A stretch of DNA of 57,995 bases from UBA1731 sp964567665 (lineage in GTDB: Bacteria; Verrucomicrobiota; Kiritimatiellia; RFP12; UBA1067), in assembly GCA_964567665.1 (NCBI GenBank), contig CAZMNN010000012.1:1-57995 (forward strand), written 5' to 3'. This document shows, piece after piece, positions 25,173-32,907 of the stretch (positions are counted from its first letter, which is position 1; each line of letters opens with the position of its first letter). The translations under genes were made by a program, and so were the position numbers. The notes below the pieces were generated by a model that was given only the letters and a program-made list of their open reading frames with translations, was not told the DNA's origin and searched no databases.

Positions 25173-26129
25173 ATGAAAACACATATCGCAAAAAGGTGCA
25201 TGGCATCAGCGGCGTTGATAGCCTTCTGCGCTGTCGCTGTGCTGTTCGGCTGTCTGATGGAAGGATGCGGTACGCCGCGTTCGTACAGAAGCGGGAAGGT
25301 GATGGTTGTGCAAGGACCGCGAATCAAGAATATGCGGGACTTCGGCGGATGGATTGGACATGACGGACGCAAGGTGCGCATGGGGCGCATCTACCGTTCC
25401 GGAGCGCTCAACGGCAGTTACCGCCGCTGGTACCGTCCGAGATGGACGATTCCCGGACGTTCGCGCAGGTATCTTGTGGACAGATTGGGCATCAGGACAG
25501 ATATCGATCTGCGCAGTGATGCGGAGTGCGTAGGGATGAAGCGTTCGCCGATCGGGAAGGGCGTTGCATGGAGGCACATCCCGTCATATGGATACGACCA
25601 GCTTGCCACTGAATACGGCAGAGACGCTTTCGCAAAGGTCTTCAGGGTGTTCCTCGACGAGTCGAACTATCCCATACTGTTCCACTGCAAACTGGGACGC
25701 GACCGCGCAGGGGCGGTCGCGTTCATGCTCAACGCATTGCTTGGAGTGGACGAACAGGATCTCCGCTACGACTGGGAGTTTTCGGAACGCTCACGCGGCA
25801 ACGATACGTTCGACTACACGCGAATAGATAGTCTCATCGACGTATTCACGCCATACAGGGGCGACACCCTGAACGAGAAGGTTGCATCCTACGTAAAGTC
25901 GCTTGGATTCAGCGATGCCGACATCGAGCATTTCCGTGAGCTTATGCTCGACCCCGGCATCGCTCAGCCGGTCACTTCCGTGAGCTGGCAGGCTCCTTTG
26001 CGGCGCCGGTCATCCACTTGGCCGTATCCGTCTCTCCGCCCTCGGCCGTCGCGTTCGCGACAAGCGCCACAAGTTCCGGATCGACGTTGTAGTATTCAGC
26101 CGACTTTACTTCTCCGCCCTCGGTCTTGA
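25173..26129 (+). CDS. tyrosine-phosphatase-like lipoprotein, C-terminal end probably frameshifted or extended
   Basis: 318 residues to the first in-frame stop. The N-terminus MKTHIAKRCMASAALIAFCAVAVLFGC is a signal with a possible lipobox (LFGC). The body is a Y_phosphatase3-type dual-specificity phosphatase: IKNMRDFGGW, VRMGRIYRSGAL, GIRTDIDLRS, and the signature HCKLGRDRAGAV with Cys172 and Arg178 (CX5R). It would dephosphorylate proteins or lipids at the cell surface. After about residue 265 (ELMLDPG) the sequence turns into an Arg/Pro/Ser-rich tail that runs 158 bases antisense into the fucosidase gene. A stop in the next frame lies at 25981-25983. A frameshift, in nature or in the assembly, is likely. 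Confidence 0.75.
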   Translation: MKTHIAKRCMASAALIAFCAVAVLFGCLMEGCGTPRSYRSGKVMVVQGPRIKNMRDFGGWIGHDGRKVRMGRIYRSGALNGSYRRWYRPRWTIPGRSRRYLVDRLGIRTDIDLRSDAECVGMKRSPIGKGVAWRHIPSYGYDQLATEYGRDAFAKVFRVFLDESNYPILFHCKLGRDRAGAVAFMLNALLGVDEQDLRYDWEFSERSRGNDTFDYTRIDSLIDVFTPYRGDTLNEKVASYVKSLGFSDADIEHFRELMLDPGIAQPVTSVSWQAPLRRRSSTWPYPSLRPRPSRSRQAPQVPDRRCSIQPTLLLRPRS

Positions 26130-27366
26130 GGGTGATGCCGGCCACATCGGTCGCATTGGCAAGTGCGCGGATGCGTCCGCAGCCGATGACCTTGCCGGAT
26201 GCCAGAACGGCATCTCCGGAGACGATCTTCCACGAACTTATCCGCTCACCCTTCGAGATGTCCTCGCGCAGAACGGCGAGATTCGCCTTGCCCGCCTTGA
26301 CCGGACTCGAGAAGTACGCCTTGCGGAGTGCGCCGAATCCGCGCAGGGCATTCACGTCCTCCTCGTCGAGGCGTCCGTCGCGGTTGGGCGCAATGCCTAT
26401 GTTCATCGTGCCGCCGTTGCCGACGGAGGTCAGGTAGCGCTGCATCAGGAAGGCCGCGTTCTTTGTGCGCCCCTTGTCCTTGGCATGGTAGAACCAGCCG
26501 GGGCGCATCGGGAAGTCGGCCTCGCACACGCGGAAAAACGCGCCGTTCGGCGAACCCGTGTTGATCTGCCCCTTGTAGTTCGGGTTGCCGTACTTCCCGT
26601 TTGCGAATCCGCCCACGGTCTCGATCGTCGCACGTGATTCAGGATCGAGCATTCCGCGTTCGTTGCCCGGCCAGCGGAAGTCGGAGTCGTCGGACTCACC
26701 CGCGAAGATGCACACCTTGGGCTGCAGTGCACGGACAAAGGCGAACACTTCGTCAAAGCGGTAGTACCCGTCCGGAATTTTGCGTATCTCCTTCGCGCCG
26801 CCGTACCATCCGTTTCCGCCGTTTGCGCCGTCGAACCACATCTCGAACACCTCGCCGTAGTCCCCGCTCAGAAGCTCCTTGATCTGCGCATGGTACTTTT
26901 CGACGTAGGACTGCGAACCGTAGTCCGGCGCATTGCGATCCCATGGCGAGACATACACTCCGAAGCGTATTCCGGCCTTGCGGCAGGCCTGCTCCATCTC
27001 CTTCACATAGTCACCCTTGCCGTTGCGGAAAGGTGATTTCGAGATGTTGTGTCCGGTCGTCTTCGTCGGCCACAGGCAAAAGCCGTCATGGTGCTTCGCG
27101 ACGACTACGAGCCCGCCGATTCCGCCGTCCCTGCACGCGGACACGATCTGGTCTGCGTCGAACGCTGAGGGCGCAAGCGTCTTCGGGTCTTCATCGCCGT
27201 ACCCCCATTCGCGATCGGAATACGTGTTAAGCCCCCAATGCACGATGCCGATGATGTTCGGCCCATTCTCCATGCGCTCCGCGAGAGCCGGACGCGGCAC
27301 TGGCCGGCCAGACGCGACTGTCGCCGCCATCACCGCCGCAACTGCGGTCAACTGCACTTTCGTCAT
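25972..27366 (-). CDS. secreted alpha-L-fucosidase, GH29
   Basis: 464 residues with a signal peptide (MTKVQLTAVAAVMAATVASG). GH29 barrel motifs: GIVHWGLNTY, VVVAKHHDGFCLWPTKTTGHNIS, FGVYVSPWDRN, and EMWFDGANG with the nucleophile Asp179. Conserved NGGTMNIGIAPNRDG closes the barrel, and a short beta domain follows. It would release terminal L-fucose from host glycans such as mucin, or from plant glycans, outside the cytoplasm. The stop lies inside the antisense tail of the phosphatase gene. It sits 58 bases downstream of the ketosynthase operon on the same strand and could be read through from it, but functionally it belongs with the other glycosidases of the window. Confidence 0.92.
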   Translation of the reverse strand: MTKVQLTAVAAVMAATVASGRPVPRPALAERMENGPNIIGIVHWGLNTYSDREWGYGDEDPKTLAPSAFDADQIVSACRDGGIGGLVVVAKHHDGFCLWPTKTTGHNISKSPFRNGKGDYVKEMEQACRKAGIRFGVYVSPWDRNAPDYGSQSYVEKYHAQIKELLSGDYGEVFEMWFDGANGGNGWYGGAKEIRKIPDGYYRFDEVFAFVRALQPKVCIFAGESDDSDFRWPGNERGMLDPESRATIETVGGFANGKYGNPNYKGQINTGSPNGAFFRVCEADFPMRPGWFYHAKDKGRTKNAAFLMQRYLTSVGNGGTMNIGIAPNRDGRLDEEDVNALRGFGALRKAYFSSPVKAGKANLAVLREDISKGERISSWKIVSGDAVLASGKVIGCGRIRALANATDVAGITLKTEGGEVKSAEYYNVDPELVALVANATAEGGETDTAKWMTGAAKEPASSRK

Positions 27367-27424
27367 ATGTCATGTCCTTTCTTTGCTGTCTGTCGCCATC
27401 ATGCGGGCAACGCCGCCCGGCGTT

Positions 27425-28654
27425 TTACATCCGCCTGAAAATCAATGAGGTGTTCACGCCGCCGAACGCAAAGTTGTCCGACATCGCGTATTCGGCGTCA
27501 ATCTGCCGCCCGTCGCCCGCGATGAAATCGTTTTCGCCGCATCGGGGGTCGGGTTCGTGAAGGTTGAGATTCGGCGCGAACCATCCGTTGCGCATCATCT
27601 CCACAGTCATTATCGCCTCAATCGCGCCGCATGCGCCAAGAGTATGCCCCGTGTAGTTCTTTATCGTCGACACCGGCACCTTGCCGCTTCCGAACACGCG
27701 CTGCGTAGCTGTGCCCTCCGCGATGTCACCGAGTATGGTGGCGGTGCCGTGGGCGTTCACGTAGCCGATTGCGGACGGCGGCAGGGCGGCATCCTCAAGC
27801 GCCAGCGAAAGCGCGTTGGACATGGTGTCCGCGTTTGGCTGGGTGACGTGGCGGCCGTCGGTGTTCAGTCCGAACCCCACGACCTCGGCGATGATTCTTG
27901 CGCCGCGCTCCTTTGCGTGTTCCATCTCTTCGAGAATCAGCGTCGCCGCGCCGTCGCCTATGACAAGTCCAGAACGCGATACATCGAATGCACACGGGGT
28001 GTTCTCCGGCTTGTCGTTTTTGCATGACGCGGAAAATAGGGTGTCGAACACCGCGACCTGCGTGACGGAGAACTCTTCAGCTCCGCCGGCTATCATGATG
28101 TCCTGCTTGCCGTATGCAATCGCTTCATACGCCTCTCCGATGGCAAGCGATCCCGAAGTGCAGGCCGTCCCCGTCGGAAGCAGTCGCCCCGTAGTTCCGA
28201 AATGGACGGAAAGGTTCACCGCCGTCGTCTGCGGCATCATCTTGATGTAGGTGGAGCTTGTGACGTTTTTGACTTCGCGGTTCACGAGAATGCTTGCGAA
28301 GTCGAGATTCGCCTCGACGCCGCCGGAGCATGAGCCGTACGCCACGCCGAGCCGACCGCCTTTGAGGGTTGCGGCATCTTCGAGAAGCCCGGCATCCGCC
28401 AATGCGCGTTCAGTCGCAAAGAGCGCCATTTCGGATACCGGACTCATCGTGCGGATGGTCTTGCGCGTGTATTCCGCCGGGCGGACATAGCCGCACGGTG
28501 CCCACAGCTTCGTGTGAAGCCCCTTGTATGAAGCAAGGTCGTCCGACACCTTCACGCAGTTGTGGAGTGTCTTCAGCCTTGAATATGCCTCATATGGCGA
28601 ATGACCGAGTGAACTTACGATGCCCTCGCCGACTATTGCCACCCTGCGCTTCAA
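27425..28654 (-). CDS. beta-ketoacyl-ACP synthase (KAS I/II type, ApeO/FabF-like)
   Basis: 409 residues. The thiolase-fold catalytic set is complete: Cys165 in GTACTSGS, His302 in NAHGTAT and His337 in NYTGHTLGACGA. The end NFAFGGVNTSLIFRRM is typical of FabF/FabB relatives. It condenses malonyl-ACP with an acyl-ACP in the cytoplasm. The ATG overlaps the stop of the ketoreductase (ATGA). As the last gene of an ACP-dehydratase-dehydratase-KR-KS set, it is more likely a specialised synthase (aryl polyene or other unusual fatty acid) than the housekeeping FabF. No chain-length-factor partner is next to it. Confidence 0.88.
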   Translation of the reverse strand: MKRRVAIVGEGIVSSLGHSPYEAYSRLKTLHNCVKVSDDLASYKGLHTKLWAPCGYVRPAEYTRKTIRTMSPVSEMALFATERALADAGLLEDAATLKGGRLGVAYGSCSGGVEANLDFASILVNREVKNVTSSTYIKMMPQTTAVNLSVHFGTTGRLLPTGTACTSGSLAIGEAYEAIAYGKQDIMIAGGAEEFSVTQVAVFDTLFSASCKNDKPENTPCAFDVSRSGLVIGDGAATLILEEMEHAKERGARIIAEVVGFGLNTDGRHVTQPNADTMSNALSLALEDAALPPSAIGYVNAHGTATILGDIAEGTATQRVFGSGKVPVSTIKNYTGHTLGACGAIEAIMTVEMMRNGWFAPNLNLHEPDPRCGENDFIAGDGRQIDAEYAMSDNFAFGGVNTSLIFRRM

Positions 28655-29334
28655 ATCATGCCTCCATTCACCTGCAGCACCTGGCGTGTGATGTACGATG
28701 CGCCATCCGAAAGCAGAAACTCCACAGCGGCGGCCACCTCTTCAGGGCGTCCGAAGCGGCGCATCGGTATCACGCTCTTGACTTCGTTTTCAGGAATCGC
28801 TTCCGTCATTTCCGTTTCGATGATGCCCGGCGCGATGCAGTTCACCGTTATGTTTCGCCTCCCAAGTTCAATCGCCAGCGATTTCGCCGCTCCGATCACG
28901 CCGGCCTTGGCGGCGGCGTAGTTGGTCTGGCCTCGGTTTCCGATCACGCCGGAGAGGGACGAGATGACCACGATCCTTCCTGGGGTGCGGGTCTGTACCA
29001 TGGGAAGGACGAGAGGCTTGAGGACGTTGTAGAATCCGTCAAGATCCGTTCTTACAACGCGATCCCATTCGTCATCCTCCATCGCAGGAAACGCATTGTC
29101 GCACGCTATGCCGGCATTCAGCACAACTCCATACGGTGCTCCGTTCTCCTCTATCCACTTGCCGAGCGCCGTTGCGGCGGCGGCTCGATCTGAAACGTCG
29201 AACACAAGATCGGTGCCGCCCGATCTTACGGAATGCGTGACAACGCGGTAGCCGGCCTTTGAAAGCGCTTCGGCAATGGCCTTGCCTATGCCACGGCTCG
29301 AACCGGTCACGATGACTTTCTTTTCATTTCCCAT
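28651..29334 (-). CDS. 3-oxoacyl-ACP reductase (FabG/ApeQ-like)
   Basis: 227 residues, a short-chain dehydrogenase. The NADPH-binding GSSRGIG is at 11-17; the catalytic residues are Ser126, Tyr139 and Lys143 (YAAAK); LNAGIACD and PGIIETEM are also family marks. It reduces beta-ketoacyl-ACP after each condensation. It lies between the dehydratase pair and the ketosynthase, overlapping the latter by four bases. The gene order points to a dedicated type II pathway rather than general fatty acid synthesis. Confidence 0.9.
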   Translation of the reverse strand: MGNEKKVIVTGSSRGIGKAIAEALSKAGYRVVTHSVRSGGTDLVFDVSDRAAAATALGKWIEENGAPYGVVLNAGIACDNAFPAMEDDEWDRVVRTDLDGFYNVLKPLVLPMVQTRTPGRIVVISSLSGVIGNRGQTNYAAAKAGVIGAAKSLAIELGRRNITVNCIAPGIIETEMTEAIPENEVKSVIPMRRFGRPEEVAAAVEFLLSDGASYITRQVLQVNGGMI

Positions 29335-29382
29335 GTCGATTGAACTCCATGCGCGGAATGTGAACCGCGTACGAAATGTGGA

Positions 29383-29859
29383 TTATCCACGTTCCTTCAT
29401 TTTCTCGGCGAACTCTTCGGGGTCGCCCGGCGGCTGGAACGCCGTAAGCGTTGCCGATGCGACGGTTGTCCCGTCTGGATCGGTTATCGTGCAGTCGAAC
29501 GACGCGAACTCGTCATCCGAATAGATGCAGTTTGCCTTCACCTCATATCGCGTTCCGCTTTTGAATGAGGGGATGGACACATCGAGTTTTCTCGTGCCGA
29601 GAAGGAATCCGACTTTAGGCGTTTCGCCGTTTCTGCGGTGCCTGTCGCCGACTATGAGGGCGACGGTCTGCGCCATGTATTCGATTGCGGCGCAGCCCGG
29701 CACGCCACCGAGTGCGGAGTCGTGGAATATTGAATCTTCCGAAACGTCTGCCACGGCAACGGCCCTGCCCTGTCCGTCAACCGAGACGACGCCCGACAGC
29801 ATCGTCATCGGCGGGCGGTGCGGCAGCAGTTCGAGGAGCGGGTCTGTGCAGCCGTTCAT
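29383..29859 (-). CDS. ApeP-like 3-hydroxyacyl-ACP dehydratase (hotdog fold)
   Basis: 158 residues. The N-terminal LLELLPHRPPMTMLSGV (His14) and the helix-preceding segment GGVPGCAAIEYMAQTVAL match the hotdog dehydratase of aryl-polyene clusters (ApeP type) better than FabZ, which has LPHRYPFLLVD and HFPG. GFLLGTRKLDVSIPSFKSG also fits. It would remove water from 3-hydroxyacyl-ACP. Its start overlaps the end of the ApeI-like gene (ATGA), so the two dehydratase-type proteins are coupled. Confidence 0.78.
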   Translation of the reverse strand: MNGCTDPLLELLPHRPPMTMLSGVVSVDGQGRAVAVADVSEDSIFHDSALGGVPGCAAIEYMAQTVALIVGDRHRRNGETPKVGFLLGTRKLDVSIPSFKSGTRYEVKANCIYSDDEFASFDCTITDPDGTTVASATLTAFQPPGDPEEFAEKMKERG

Positions 29860-30203
29860 TTCGCCAAGCCCTCCACTGAACCGCTTGACGCAATCTCCCC
29901 GTCCACGGACATGCTGAACGTAAACGAGCCGGCGCCGCGTCTTTGCACTTCGAGCCGCACCCGCTCTCCCGGACGCACCAGACGTTTGAACTTGATTCGC
30001 CGGTACGACGCTGCGTCAGGGAAATCCGGAAATGCGCGCTGGGCGAAACGTCTCGTGAAGAACAGCTGCGCCACGCCCGGAAGCACTGGGAATCCGGGGA
30101 AGTGCCCGGCAAACCACTCACCGTCAGGCGGAAACGTCATTTCCGCCGCAAGGGAATCCGCCGTGGCGTTCCACGAGTGCAGTTCTGGCTCTCGGCAATT
30201 CAT
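29856..30203 (-). CDS. ApeI-like hotdog dehydratase
   Basis: 115 residues, a single hotdog domain. The core WFAGHFPGFPVLPGVAQLFF (His34) followed by RRIKFKRLVRPGERVRLEV is the ApeI-like pattern found in aryl-polyene and related clusters; the VLPG after GHFPGFP also resembles FabA/FabZ. It probably forms a dimer that dehydrates 3-hydroxyacyl-ACP, alone or with the ApeP-like neighbour. It is the second gene of the operon, 38 bases after the acyl carrier protein. The assignment is by motif; a thioesterase role is the main alternative for this fold. Confidence 0.75.
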   Translation of the reverse strand: MNCREPELHSWNATADSLAAEMTFPPDGEWFAGHFPGFPVLPGVAQLFFTRRFAQRAFPDFPDAASYRRIKFKRLVRPGERVRLEVQRRGAGSFTFSMSVDGEIASSGSVEGLAK

Positions 30204-30241
30204 GTCGGTGCATCCGGCGCTGCGGACGCCGTTTCGGTTTT

Positions 30242-30496
30242 CTACTTGCTTGAGCCTTCCGTAAGCCGCTCAAGAACGTCAATGAGATCGCCGATCGTGC
30301 GGATGGACTTGAAGTCGTCCGGCGACACGTCAATCTGATGTTCATTCCTGAGACGCACGATAAGATCCACCGCATCAATCGAATCGAGGTCAAGATCCTC
30401 GAAGAAACGTGCCTCCGGCACAACCTTGGCCGCATCGCAGCCGAACTCGGCGGCAAGCGTATCCCTGATCTGCTTCAACAACTCGTCTTTTTTCAT
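30242..30496 (-). CDS. acyl carrier protein
   Basis: 84 residues. The phosphopantetheine Ser39 is in LDLDSIDAVDLIVRL. ATG 30496 gives a normal ACP start (MKKDELLKQIRDTLAAEF). The longer frame crosses the promoter. It carries the growing acyl chain and is the first gene of the ACP-ApeI-ApeP-KR-KS operon. The sequence DSIDAVDL rather than the common DSLDTVEL, and this neighbourhood, suggest a pathway-specific carrier in the style of ApeE/ApeF. There is no Shine-Dalgarno site, consistent with leaderless translation. Confidence 0.88.
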   Translation of the reverse strand: MKKDELLKQIRDTLAAEFGCDAAKVVPEARFFEDLDLDSIDAVDLIVRLRNEHQIDVSPDDFKSIRTIGDLIDVLERLTEGSSK

Positions 30497-30503
30497 GTGG
30501 CGC

Positions 30504-30512
30504 ATTATACCA
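30504..30512 (-). promoter_or_regulatory. extended -10 promoter of the ACP operon (leaderless type)
   Basis: On the minus strand TGGTATAAT (30512-30504), then seven bases and the ATG at 30496. It lies between the ABC ATPase stop (30522) and the ACP start, so the operon has its own promoter although the genes upstream run in the same direction. Confidence 0.7.
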
Positions 30513-30521
30513 AAACGGAAG

Positions 30522-31277
30522 TCACGCGGAACGGCGACCGGCAAGTGCGCGGGCTACATCAGGCACGGCGTTGAGGAGCCGCCGAGTGTATTCGCTCTTC
30601 GGATGGTTGAAGACCTCGTCGGACGTTCCGGCATCCACGAACGTTCCGTTTTGCATTACGCATACGCGGTCGCATACGTTCTTCACAACGGCGAGATCGT
30701 GGGCGATAAGCAGTATGGACAGCCCAAGGTTCCGGCGCAGATCCCGCAGCAGGTTGAGGATGCGGGCCTGTACGCTCACGTCAAGTGCGCTTACCGGTTC
30801 GTCGGCGATAAGCACTTCCGGTTCGCAGGCCAGCGCACGCGCTATGCTCACGCGCTGGCACTGTCCGCCGGACATCTCACGCGGATATTGCTCCAGCACG
30901 GCTGCGCTAAGCCCAACCAGGTCAAGCAGTTCAGGGGCGGTGCGTCTTCCGTTTCGCTTGACCTTCAGCACCTCTTCGAGAGTCTGCCGCACTGTCATGC
31001 GCGGATTCAGCGAACCGATTGCGTCTTGAAAAACCATCTGCACCGACTTTGCGCGGCATATGATCGAGCCTGAAGACGGCTTCTCGATTCCTGCAAGTGT
31101 TTTCGCGATCGTCGATTTCCCGCTCCCGGATTCGCCGACTATTCCAAGAGTCTCCTTGCGTGAAAGGTGGAAGCTTACGCCCTTTACGGCCTCCATCCTG
31201 CCGTAGCGCACACGCAGATTCTTCACATCGAAAAGCGTTTCTTCGGCGTTTTCGCTCAGCATTGCGGGGTTCTCCAT
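30522..31277 (-). CDS. ABC transporter ATP-binding protein (DppF/OppF-like)
   Basis: 251 residues from ATG 31277. ATG 31262, with a GGAG nine bases upstream, is a good alternative, and a TTG at 31313 would overlap prfA. Motifs: Walker A GESGSGKST (48-56), Q-loop VFQDAIGSLNPRM, signature MSGGQ (135-139), Walker B VLIADEP and the switch His in LIAHDLAVV. The QDAIGSLNPRMTV stretch and the C-terminal HPKSEYTRRLLNAVP are marks of the peptide/nickel uptake (Dpp/Opp) ATPases. No permease or binding protein is present beside it, so partners must be elsewhere. Just downstream of prfA and probably transcribed with it. Confidence 0.85.
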   Translation of the reverse strand: MENPAMLSENAEETLFDVKNLRVRYGRMEAVKGVSFHLSRKETLGIVGESGSGKSTIAKTLAGIEKPSSGSIICRAKSVQMVFQDAIGSLNPRMTVRQTLEEVLKVKRNGRRTAPELLDLVGLSAAVLEQYPREMSGGQCQRVSIARALACEPEVLIADEPVSALDVSVQARILNLLRDLRRNLGLSILLIAHDLAVVKNVCDRVCVMQNGTFVDAGTSDEVFNHPKSEYTRRLLNAVPDVARALAGRRSA

Positions 31278-31299
31278 CAAATGCGCATGGATGTCTGCG

Positions 31300-32388
31300 T
31301 CAGATGCGGCCAAGCCCGGCGGCGATTCGCTCCGAAAGGTCTTTCTCCCTCAGAGCCGAGAGAATCGGATCGAGACCACCCTCGACAATGCGGTCGAGTG
31401 AATAGAGCGTAAGGTCTACGCGGTGGTCGGTAAGGCGGTTCTGCGGGAAGTTGTACGTCCTGATGCGTTCGGAGCGGTCTCCGGAGCCGCGCAGGGAAAG
31501 GCGCGATGCGCCGAGTTTCGCCTCCTCTTCGCGTCGTTTGAAGTCGAGAATCCGCGCCTTGAGCGTCGCGAGACACTTTTCGCGGTTGCGTATCTGGGAA
31601 CGTTCGTCCTGGCATTGAGCGACAAGCCCGGTGGGAAGATGCGTCATGCGCACGGCGGACTCCGTCTTGTTGACGTGCTGCCCGCCAGCGCCGCCGGCGC
31701 AGAAGAGGTCTATCCGGATGTCCTTCTCCGGAATCTCCAGTTCATCCTCCTCGTCCGCCTCCGGGAAGACGACGACCGTTGCGGCGCTTGTGTGGATGCG
31801 TCCCTGCGCCTCCGTCGCCGGGACGCGCTGAACACGGTGTCCGCCGCTTTCGAAGCGGAAAAGTCCGTACGCCCCGTCACCTTCGGCCGTGAAGATGACC
31901 TCCTTGTATCCGTCAAGAGACGTCTGGTTCGCCGACATCACGCGAATGTGCCAGCCTTTCGCCTCGCAGTAGCGCGAATACATGCGGAACAGGTCGCCGG
32001 CGAACAGCGCAGCCTCTTCGCCGCCGGTCCCGGCGCGAATCTCAAAACAGGCGTTCCGCGCCTCAAGCGGATCTGGGGGGAGAAGTCCGGCAAGCACATC
32101 GCGTTCGGCGTCTGCGATGCCGGCGGAGAGACTTTCTATCTCATGCTCGGCTTCTGCCGCAAGCTCAGGATCTATCGAGGCTTCCGTCAGCATTGCTTTG
32201 GCGCCGTCAATATCGTCAAGCAGCTTGAAATAGCGTTTGGCCGCCGCTTCAAGCCTTTTGAGGGCCGTATGCTCGCGTACGGTTTCGCGGTAACGCTTGG
32301 CATCGGCAAGTACCGCAGGGTCGCCCATCGCGGCCTCCGTCTCGGAAAGCCGCGCAAGCACTTTCGCTATTTGCTGTTTCTCGACCAT
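31300..32388 (-). CDS. prfA: peptide chain release factor 1
   Basis: 362 residues, full length. It reads UAA and UAG at the ribosome and triggers peptide release. The anticodon-like motif is PAT (190-192 in RVPATEAQGR), the RF1 type, and the catalytic GGQ lies at 235-237 in CAGGAGGQHVNKTESAVR. The C-terminal SERIRTYNFPQNRLTDHR is typical. It follows rpmE by about 90 bases, a common bacterial arrangement (rpmE-prfA). The usual prmC methyltransferase partner is not next door; an ABC ATPase follows instead. Confidence 0.96.
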   Translation of the reverse strand: MVEKQQIAKVLARLSETEAAMGDPAVLADAKRYRETVREHTALKRLEAAAKRYFKLLDDIDGAKAMLTEASIDPELAAEAEHEIESLSAGIADAERDVLAGLLPPDPLEARNACFEIRAGTGGEEAALFAGDLFRMYSRYCEAKGWHIRVMSANQTSLDGYKEVIFTAEGDGAYGLFRFESGGHRVQRVPATEAQGRIHTSAATVVVFPEADEEDELEIPEKDIRIDLFCAGGAGGQHVNKTESAVRMTHLPTGLVAQCQDERSQIRNREKCLATLKARILDFKRREEEAKLGASRLSLRGSGDRSERIRTYNFPQNRLTDHRVDLTLYSLDRIVEGGLDPILSALREKDLSERIAAGLGRI

Positions 32389-32477
32389 TTACAAAAAACC
32401 GAAGCATCCGGACGGAACCGCCCGGATGCCACCATCGCCCGGATTGCCGGGAGGAACCGTTGGTGCGCAAGTGTCGC

Positions 32478-32690
32478 TTACGCGTCCTTGCGGAACTTCG
32501 CGTAGCGCTTCTTGAACGTATCGACGCGACCTTCGGTATCGACGATCGTCTTCTGTCCGGTGAAGTACGGATGACACGCGGAGCAGGTGTTGACCTGCAT
32601 CTCCTTCTTCGTGGAGCGCGTCTTTATGACATTGCCGCACGCGCACGTAATCGTCGCGTCTTCGTAGGTAGGATGGATTCCTGCTTTCAT
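32478..32690 (-). CDS. rpmE: 50S ribosomal protein L31 (zinc-binding type)
   Basis: 70 residues. The zinc ligands are Cys16, Cys18, Cys36 and Cys39 (TCACGN and TCSACHPYFTGQK), so it is the C+ form of L31. The start at 32690 follows GGAGAAAG. It is expressed from the promoter at 32723-32751, likely together with prfA. Confidence 0.95.
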   Translation of the reverse strand: MKAGIHPTYEDATITCACGNVIKTRSTKKEMQVNTCSACHPYFTGQKTIVDTEGRVDTFKKRYAKFRKDA

Positions 32691-32722
32691 CTTTCTCCTC
32701 TGCCTTTAAAAAATGTTCGTGT

Positions 32723-32751
32723 ATGATATCATTTCACCGCCAAACATGCAA
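32723..32751 (-). promoter_or_regulatory. promoter of rpmE-prfA
   Basis: On the minus strand TTGCAT (32751-32746), a 17-base spacer, then TATCAT (32728-32723) preceded by TGA. Leader of roughly 25 bases with GGAGAAAG before the rpmE ATG. A 7-base inverted repeat overlaps the -35 and spacer and could act as an operator. Confidence 0.6.
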
Positions 32752-32775
32752 GTGGCGGTTTGTCCATGAAACAGG

Positions 32776-32804
32776 AAAGCGCACTTCGCCGAAATGCGCT
32801 TTTT
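32776..32804 (+). terminator. hairpin with T-tail, plus-strand terminator-like
   Basis: AAAGCGCA (32776-32783) pairs with TGCGCTTT (32795-32802), extended inside by TTC/GAA, and followed by further T. It has the form of a Rho-independent terminator on the plus strand, although no plus-strand gene ends nearby. It may insulate the exoprotein gene from upstream antisense transcription. Confidence 0.55.
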
Positions 32805-32898
32805 CACCATCTTGCGGCGGCAGTACGTTCCAGTCGCGGAAATTCACGCATTCGATACCACTTCCGACGGTCATGTTCCGTCCGTCATAGTATAGATT

Positions 32899-32907
32899 TG
32901 GTACAAT
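32899..32907 (+). promoter_or_regulatory. extended -10 promoter before the giant exoprotein gene
   Basis: TGGTACAAT at 32899-32907, about 125 bases before ATG 33032. The same TGGTACAAT is used before the discoidin-like gene. No -35 at a normal spacing. Confidence 0.5.

Noticed and set aside
27425..30496. Complete aryl-polyene gene cluster
   Set aside because: Only ACP, two dehydratase-type proteins, KR and KS are present. The chain-length factor, ligase, thioesterase, acyltransferases and exporter are missing within the window, so I describe a partial resemblance only.
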